Below are positions 42,117 through 47,303 of a DNA stretch of 47,303 nt, piece after piece. Source of the stretch: Candidatus Peregrinibacteria bacterium GW2011_GWF2_38_29 (GTDB taxonomy: Bacteria > Patescibacteriota > Gracilibacteria > UBA1369 > UBA12463); the NCBI GenBank assembly GCA_000992695.1, contig LBUS01000016.1, positions 1 through 47,303 on the forward strand. The letters run 5' to 3'. The stretch's first letter is position 1. Every line of letters starts with the position of its first letter. Under the pieces are notes generated by a model. That model was given only the letters and a program-made list of their open reading frames with translations. It made no database searches and had not been told where the DNA came from. The translations under genes were made by a program, and so were the position numbers.

Positions 42117-43730
42117 ATGATAAACATTATAAAAACTCATAAATATTGGCGTTTTGTTGAAGGAATTCCCGGAGGAATCACCTTATTTCTACTCATCGCC
42201 CCAATAATTCTTTCCATTTTTAAACCAATTTGGGTTTCAATTTTCATCACTCTATATGCCACAATGTGGCTATTTCGCTCAATCCGCTTAACAATAAATC
42301 TCGCAATTTCATACACAAGATCAAAAAGTTTTTTAAAAACCGATTGGCTAAAAATGATTGCATATTCAGACACGCCAAATAAGCTCAACTATGACATAAA
42401 AGCACTTAAAAAACGCAAAAACTTCGATTCAAACAAATATGAAGAACTAACAAATCTAAAAAAACAAATCGAAAAATTAAAAAACGCCAATCAATATAAA
42501 ACTTCTGCTGACATAGTTCACGCCGTAATTTACGTCACTTATAAAGAAAGTTACGAACTCATTCGTGAATCAATAAAATCATACGCAGACAACACATATG
42601 ACACCAAAAAAATAATCATCGTATTTTCCGGCGAAGAAAAAGATCAGAAAAATGCGCTTTCTTATGCGGAAAAACTGAAATCAGAATTTGGAAATAAATT
42701 CATGGATTTTATAATAACGATTCATCCATACGGACTTCTAAACGAAATCCCGGGTAAAAGTTCAAATGCAACATGGGGTGCAAAACGTTTAAAAGATTAT
42801 CTCGACGAAAAACATATAAAATATGAAAACGTTGTAATTTCAAATTTTGACGCAGATACGGTAACGCACGAAAACTACTTTGCAGAACTCACGTATCTTT
42901 ATTTAACAAACGAAAATCGCGAAACAAAAACATATCAACCAATGCATTTTTATCACAACAACATCTGGGGCGTCCCAATGTTAATCCGATTAACAGTCCT
43001 TGGTTGCACTTTCTGGCGCATGGCAGATAGCGTTGATTTGAAAATTTATAAAAGTTTTTCAAGCCGCTCAATGAGCATGCAAATGGCTATAGATACGGAT
43101 TATTGGGACCCTGCCGTCATCCCAGAAGACTCTCGTCAATATTGGACCTATTATTTTTTATCAAACGGAAAACACGAACTCGTGCGCATTGAATCCCCTC
43201 TTTATATGGACGCAGTTTCCGCAAATACATACAAAGAAACTATAAGTGAACAATACAAACAACTCCGCAGATGGGCATACGGAGTTTGCGATTTACCATT
43301 CGTTTATTTCAACATGCGTGCCAACAAAAACATCGGAATTTTCGAAAAAGTTTATCAAATATTTTTCTTAATGGAAAACCACATAATGTGGTCAACAGCG
43401 CCAATCATCATCACATTCACGGGTTGGCTCCCGGGCATGTTAAACCCGGGATTCCGAGATACTGTCATGGCCTATAATCTCCCGCAAATAATAAGCTTTC
43501 TCTTAAGCATCGCGGCAATCGGCGTCATCGCATGCGCAGTCATGACCTTCATTTTCATTCCACGACCAAAAAACAAACCATTTTTAAGCTACGTCGGCCT
43601 TCTTTTCCAATGGCTCTTCATACCATTCGCAAGTATTTTCTTAAGCGCGATTCCCGCAATCGAAGCTCAACTTCGCCTTCTATTCAATAAAAAACTGGAA
43701 TATCAAGTTGCACCAAAGGTGAGGAAGTAA
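42117..43730 (+). CDS. Membrane glycosyltransferase, GT2 family
   Basis: A 537-residue processive-type glycosyltransferase. Two membrane helices (about 20-60) precede a cytoplasmic catalytic domain: VHAVIYVTYKESYELIRESI, VISNFDADTVTHENYF (the DxD metal site), DYWDPAVIPEDSRQYW (catalytic Asp region), and YKQLRRWAYG (QxxRW-like). Three or four further helices follow from about 405. The cellulose-synthase-like layout suggests synthesis of a cell-envelope polysaccharide or glycolipid. It follows the phosphohexomutase by 17 nt, whose product would feed a sugar-nucleotide donor. Confidence 0.85.
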   Translation: MINIIKTHKYWRFVEGIPGGITLFLLIAPIILSIFKPIWVSIFITLYATMWLFRSIRLTINLAISYTRSKSFLKTDWLKMIAYSDTPNKLNYDIKALKKRKNFDSNKYEELTNLKKQIEKLKNANQYKTSADIVHAVIYVTYKESYELIRESIKSYADNTYDTKKIIIVFSGEEKDQKNALSYAEKLKSEFGNKFMDFIITIHPYGLLNEIPGKSSNATWGAKRLKDYLDEKHIKYENVVISNFDADTVTHENYFAELTYLYLTNENRETKTYQPMHFYHNNIWGVPMLIRLTVLGCTFWRMADSVDLKIYKSFSSRSMSMQMAIDTDYWDPAVIPEDSRQYWTYYFLSNGKHELVRIESPLYMDAVSANTYKETISEQYKQLRRWAYGVCDLPFVYFNMRANKNIGIFEKVYQIFFLMENHIMWSTAPIIITFTGWLPGMLNPGFRDTVMAYNLPQIISFLLSIAAIGVIACAVMTFIFIPRPKNKPFLSYVGLLFQWLFIPFASIFLSAIPAIEAQLRLLFNKKLEYQVAPKVRK

Positions 43731-44330
43731 TTATCTTTTCACCACAAATTTCTTCCCCAACACCTTCTCAAGCGCATCAAGAATTAAAGGCTTAATCTGC
43801 TCAAAAACATCGCCGTCAAAAATAAATAAAATCCAATCATCCAAAAACGAATCATCACCATCCACAACCGAAAAATGATCTTTTAAATTAAACATCGGAA
43901 CTCCCCTATCTTTAAAAGCTTTCTTCGCAAAATCTCTTTGCGTTAAGCCATATATAATAGAATCTGTTCCAAAAAGCTGAAGAATATCATTGCAAACAAA
44001 TCCATTGATCTTAGTTACAACTCCATTCTGCCTATAATTCGGATCAACAACGTATTTCGAAAGCATCAAAATATTTCTATCACCAAATCGTCTATCTATA
44101 TCAATAAAAGTTCCAAAAGCAATAAGTTTTTTTTCATCAAAAGCGGCTGTTGTAAAAGGACTTTCAAGCGTTGTTCTAAAAAGCGCCTTTTGCCTTTCAA
44201 TTTCAACTCGCACAGCATCTTCATTGCCTTTAAAACCACCACGCACAAAATCAATCGCAAGCTGATCAATATTTTCATCGGCAATTGCGGCCCATCCATA
44301 ATCAAATACGTCCGAATCATCCGAATCCAT
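43731..44330 (-). CDS. GNAT-like acetyltransferase
   Basis: A 199-residue protein with a GNAT-like core: TAAFDEKKLIAFGTFIDI, then MLSKYVVDPNYRQNGVVTKI, where the strand and the R/Q-x-x-G/A pyrophosphate loop lie, and an IIYGLTQRDFAKKAFKDRG helix. The C-terminus is acidic. The upstream GTG at 44363 is less likely: AGAGG lies 7 nt before the ATG at 44330, one of the few Shine-Dalgarno sites in the window. Its stop is directly adjacent to the stop of the GT2 gene. Confidence 0.65.
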   Translation of the reverse strand: MDSDDSDVFDYGWAAIADENIDQLAIDFVRGGFKGNEDAVRVEIERQKALFRTTLESPFTTAAFDEKKLIAFGTFIDIDRRFGDRNILMLSKYVVDPNYRQNGVVTKINGFVCNDILQLFGTDSIIYGLTQRDFAKKAFKDRGVPMFNLKDHFSVVDGDDSFLDDWILFIFDGDVFEQIKPLILDALEKVLGKKFVVKR

Positions 44331-44433
44331 TAAAAAACCTCTTTTATAATTTATATCCCCCACTTTTTAATAATTTTTAAAATATGGAGGCTAATAATAC
44401 ATATAGTCAGAAGATCTGTCAAAAAACTCAACT

Positions 44434-44479
44434 TTGACTTTTGAGCTGTGGTTTTGAGATTTAACTTGTGACTTTTGAC
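44434..44479 (-). repeat. Word-repeat tract after topA
   Basis: In gene orientation the tract begins at the topA stop codon with GTCAAAAGTCACAAGTTAAA and continues with TCTCAAAACCACAGCTC and AAAAGTCAAAGTTGAG. It shares the CTCAAAACCACA core with the tracts at 203-262 and after prs. Confidence 0.65.
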
Positions 44480-46735
44480 TTATGAAACTTCGAGTTTGCA
44501 TTCACTACAAATCTTCTTCACCCCATCCTTCCCTTCTTTCTCAATAATCGGACTATCGCAAGATTTACACATTTCGCCGGTTGGCTTATCCCAAGTCGCA
44601 AACTTACATTTTGGGTATTTATTGCAACCATAAAATATTTTCCCACGCTTCGTGTGTCTTTCAATAACCTGTCCGCCGCATTTTGGACATTTCACATCCA
44701 TAAATTTCACAATCGACTGAATGTTTTTGCATTTTGGATAAGCTGAACAGCCCAAGAACGTTCCAAATCTTCCCTGCTTCACAAGCATTTCCGCACCACA
44801 TTTATCACATTTTTTACCTGCCAATTTTTTCTCGGTCTCTTTTAATTCAGCGCTTTCCTTGCCGTTTTCAAGAGGTCTGGCGTTTTTGCATTTTGGATAA
44901 TCCGAACAAGATAAAAATTTTCCAAATCTTCCAAGTTTAATCACCATTGGTTTTCCACATTTTGTACAAACCTCACTCGTCGCCTCATTAACAATATCTT
45001 TCTTCTGCAAGGTTTCCCCTTTCTCAAGAATAAGCTTATGAAACGGCACATAAAAATCCTTAATAACAGGCTGCCATTCACGTTTTCCATCGGCAACATC
45101 ATCCAAAACATCTTCCATTTCCGCAGTAAATTTATAATCAACAACAACCGGAAAATTCTCAACCAATAAATCCGTAACAACATTTCCAAGATCGGTTGGC
45201 ATAAGAGTTTTTCCATCTTTTTTCACATATTCACGCATAAGAATTGTCGAAATTGTCGGCGCATATGTGCTTGGTCTTCCAATCCCCTCAGATTCAAGCT
45301 TTTTAACCAAACTCGCTTCCGTATATCTTGCAGGTGGTTTTGTAAAATTCTGGCTTGGTGTAAATTCTTTAGCTTTAACTTCTTCATCTTTTTCCATAAC
45401 CGGAAGAAGTTTTTCTTGTTTTTCAATTTCCTCTTCAGGATCATCGCTTCCTTCCGTATATGCCATCAAAAATCCTGCAAATTTCACAGATTGTCCTTTC
45501 GCCGTGAATGTATAAGGCAAAACACTTCCACCCTTTTCTCCGCTTATCTTAGCCTCAATTTGATTAAAGATCGCTTCTTTCATTTGGCATGCAACCATTC
45601 TTTTCCAAATCAAATCATATAATTTAAATTGATCTTTTGTTAAAGAAAATTTCACGCTTGAAGGCGTAATCGTAACGTCAGAAGGACGAATTGCTTCATG
45701 AGCTTCCTGCGCACGACCCTTTGCTTTATAAAATCTTGGCGATGAAAGCGAATATTCCGCGCCAAACTCTTTTGTTATCATATCTTTCGCGGCAAAAGTT
45801 GCCGATGCCGCCAAATTCACAGAATCAGTTCTCATATATGTAATCAAACCCATTGTTTTCCCAAGAACTTCAACGCCTTCATAAAGTTGCTGAGCAACAA
45901 CCATTGTCTTTTTAACAGGATATCCAAGCTTTCTTGAAGCTTCCTGTTGCAAAGTTGAAGTCGTAAAAGGTGGCGGTGGATTTCGAACACTATCCCTTTC
46001 CTCAACGCTCGTTATTTTGAAGTCCGCACCGTCAAGTTCACCAAGTATTTCTTTTGATTCCGCCTCATTTTTAATCTTAATTTCTTTATCATTCTTATGC
46101 GTCAAACTGGCTTCAAATAGATGTTTTCGAAGTGTGGCAAATTGCCCGATAATATTCCAAAATTCCTCAGGTTTAAATGCCAAAATTTCGCGCTCTCTTT
46201 CAACAACAAGTCGAACCGCAACACTCTGTACGCGTCCCGCAGACAGTCCATATCTAACTTTTTTCCATAATAAAGGAGAAAGCTCATAACCAACCAATCT
46301 GTCCAAAACACGCCTTGCTTGCTGAGCATCAACCAAATGAGTATCTATTTCTCGTGGATTTTTTATAGCATCCAAAATCGCCTTTTCAGTGATTTCATGA
46401 AACACAATTCTCTTAATCGGAGTCTTTCCTGGCTTAACATCAAGAGCTTGGATCAAATGCCAGCCAATGGCTTCCCCTTCGCGGTCTTCATCAGTTGCGA
46501 TCCAAAGAACTTTCGCCTCTTTCATATAGTCCTTAATCTGCTTAATCGTTTTCTTCTTATCAACGGGAATCGTATATGTAGGCTCAAAATTATGCTCAAT
46601 ATCAATGCTCATTTTTGACTTTGGCAAATCGCGAACATGCCCCATAGAAGCAATGACCGTATAATCTTTATCCAAAAATCGCGAAATTGTTTTCGCTTTT
46701 GTTGGAGATTCTACAATGACAAGATTTTTTCCCAT
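44480..46735 (-). CDS. topA: DNA topoisomerase I
   Basis: Relaxes negative supercoils by single-strand passage. From ATG 46735 it has 751 residues: MGKNLVIVESPTKAKTI opens the TOPRIM domain, ATDEDREGEAIGWHL carries the metal acids, and the catalytic tyrosine is in LITYMRTDSVNLA. Four C-terminal zinc ribbons follow (CTKCGKP..., CDKCGAE..., CPKCGGQ..., CKSCDSP...), the usual DNA-binding tail. The extension to a TTG at 46774 lies in the promoter region. It is divergent from the HU gene across paired palindromes. Confidence 0.97.
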   Translation of the reverse strand: MGKNLVIVESPTKAKTISRFLDKDYTVIASMGHVRDLPKSKMSIDIEHNFEPTYTIPVDKKKTIKQIKDYMKEAKVLWIATDEDREGEAIGWHLIQALDVKPGKTPIKRIVFHEITEKAILDAIKNPREIDTHLVDAQQARRVLDRLVGYELSPLLWKKVRYGLSAGRVQSVAVRLVVEREREILAFKPEEFWNIIGQFATLRKHLFEASLTHKNDKEIKIKNEAESKEILGELDGADFKITSVEERDSVRNPPPPFTTSTLQQEASRKLGYPVKKTMVVAQQLYEGVEVLGKTMGLITYMRTDSVNLAASATFAAKDMITKEFGAEYSLSSPRFYKAKGRAQEAHEAIRPSDVTITPSSVKFSLTKDQFKLYDLIWKRMVACQMKEAIFNQIEAKISGEKGGSVLPYTFTAKGQSVKFAGFLMAYTEGSDDPEEEIEKQEKLLPVMEKDEEVKAKEFTPSQNFTKPPARYTEASLVKKLESEGIGRPSTYAPTISTILMREYVKKDGKTLMPTDLGNVVTDLLVENFPVVVDYKFTAEMEDVLDDVADGKREWQPVIKDFYVPFHKLILEKGETLQKKDIVNEATSEVCTKCGKPMVIKLGRFGKFLSCSDYPKCKNARPLENGKESAELKETEKKLAGKKCDKCGAEMLVKQGRFGTFLGCSAYPKCKNIQSIVKFMDVKCPKCGGQVIERHTKRGKIFYGCNKYPKCKFATWDKPTGEMCKSCDSPIIEKEGKDGVKKICSECKLEVS

Positions 46736-46817
46736 ACGAGTCTCATTGTTATCCGAAACGTCGAAATTAGTCAAATATTCAGTTTACATCGAGATAAAAA
46801 TGTGTTGCTTTTAAAAT

Positions 46818-46861
46818 GGCTTATGCAAGCCCTCGAATTTCAAGAATGGCTTATACAAGCC
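46818..46861. promoter_or_regulatory. Two tandem palindromes between topA and HU
   Basis: AATGGCTTATGCAAGCC and AATGGCTTATACAAGCC are near-identical direct repeats, each containing an inverted repeat: GGCTTATGCAAGCC at 46818-46831 and GGCTTATACAAGCC at 46848-46861. They are exactly 30 bp apart, close to three helical turns, which suits two dimers bound to one face of the DNA. They probably control topA, HU or both. Confidence 0.7.
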
Positions 46862-46930
46862 AAAACCAACTACCTCATTTTTAAAGCGAAACATAAAACT
46901 CAAAATATGGCTATAGCTAAACAAAAACCC

Positions 46931-46958
46931 TTGCAATCGATTACGCGTTGCATATAAT
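46931..46958 (+). promoter_or_regulatory. Promoter of the HU gene
   Basis: TTGCAA (46931-46936), a 16-nt spacer and TATAAT (46953-46958). The mRNA would have an AT-rich leader of about 34 nt before the ATG at 46999, with no Shine-Dalgarno sequence. Confidence 0.7.
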
Positions 46959-46998
46959 ACCTTTGTCTTTAATAAAAATATTTTTTAACCATTCCACA

Positions 46999-47274
46999 AT
47001 GACAAAACAAGATCTCGTCAACGCCATTGCAACAGAAGCAGGCGTGACAAAAAAAGCAGCAGGCGACATGCTTGCATCTCTCTTGAAGAATGTCACAAAA
47101 TCTCTCAAGAAAGGCGAAACTGTAACAATCACAGGTTTCGGCACATTCCGCGTATCAGCAAGACGCGCCCGCGTTGGTGTCAATCCACGCAATCCAGGAC
47201 AAAAGATCAAGATCCCTGCAATGAAACTCCCAGCTTTCAAAGCCGGAAAATCATTGAAGGATGCAGTCCGATAG
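46999..47274 (+). CDS. HU-family DNA-binding protein
   Basis: A 91-residue nucleoid protein: MTKQDLVNAIATEAGVTKKA, LKKGETVTITGFGTFRVSARRARVGVNPRNPGQ (the DNA-bending arm with its RNPxT-like proline tip), and a basic C-terminus KAGKSLKDAVR. The frame extends to 46948, but the ATG at 46999 gives the exact family length. It is transcribed divergently from topA. Confidence 0.95.
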   Translation: MTKQDLVNAIATEAGVTKKAAGDMLASLLKNVTKSLKKGETVTITGFGTFRVSARRARVGVNPRNPGQKIKIPAMKLPAFKAGKSLKDAVR

Positions 47275-47303
47275 TCAACAAACAGGGACAGTCTTCGAAG
47301 AAG

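Noticed and set aside
6147-46861. CRISPR array
   Set aside because: The repeats are dispersed word tracts or hairpins without regular spacers, and no cas genes are present.
1-47303. UGA recoded to glycine or tryptophan
   Set aside because: TGA ends several well-bounded genes, and tRNA-Trp has the CCA anticodon.

Overview
This window looks like a chromosomal segment of a small-genome bacterium of the Candidate Phyla Radiation (Patescibacteria). The evidence is AT-rich DNA, many CPR-type hypothetical proteins (a DUF5674-like protein, a CxxC-repeat protein, very large Ala/Lys-rich proteins), split transketolase subunits, an archaeal-type NMN adenylyltransferase, few Shine-Dalgarno sites, and several promoters only 6-7 nt from a start codon. 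TGA is used as a stop and the tRNA-Trp has anticodon CCA, so the UGA-recoding lineages are excluded. A Peregrinibacteria-like lineage is plausible but not proven. I see no phage, transposase, CRISPR array or rRNA.

Layout. Positions 1-2423 hold a terminator, a DEDDh exonuclease and an overlapping DinG-like protein whose ATPase motifs are gone. 2428-7266 holds uvrB, an inositol-phosphatase-family gene, a candidate small RNA with a good promoter, a GNAT gene, tRNA-Arg(GCG) and a cysteine-repeat protein. 7455-11135 holds alanine dehydrogenase and a SpoT-like protein with HD and TGS-like parts but no recognisable synthetase. 11233-15188 is a non-oxidative pentose phosphate/PRPP operon (tktA, tktB, prs, rpiB, rpe), with prs apparently starting at ATT. 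15247-20967 holds a membrane-anchored protein, ndk and two large unknown proteins, one with a pretoxin-TG-like segment. 21169-21655 is an AbrB/RelE-type toxin-antitoxin pair. 21693-25507 holds an M16 peptidase and a class B penicillin-binding protein.

25510-34257 mixes small unknown genes with a transglutaminase-like protein, tRNA-Trp, tRNA-Ser and tRNA-Thr, L33 (rpmG), guanine deaminase, an M50 protease, a DedA-PAP2 fusion, a GerMN protein, a YhhQ-type transporter and a DUF5674 pair. 34552-38809 is tRNA-Ser(CGA) plus four unknown genes, two of which share a domain. 38897-47274 holds smpB, an nadE-nadM-phosphohexomutase operon (the mutase is frameshifted), a membrane GT2 glycosyltransferase, an acetyltransferase-like gene, topA, and a HU gene behind two tandem palindromes.

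How it fits together: the cell makes pentoses and PRPP from glycolytic intermediates, finishes NAD synthesis from a nicotinate nucleotide, salvages bases and builds wall and glycans, with no biosynthetic amino-acid genes here. The most unusual material is (a) four or more intergenic multi-hairpin elements with a shared architecture, two sharing a sequence core, (b) two word-repeat families abutting stop codons, (c) the degenerate DinG next to a free exonuclease, (d) the HD...TGS protein, and (e) the four-gene unknown cluster.
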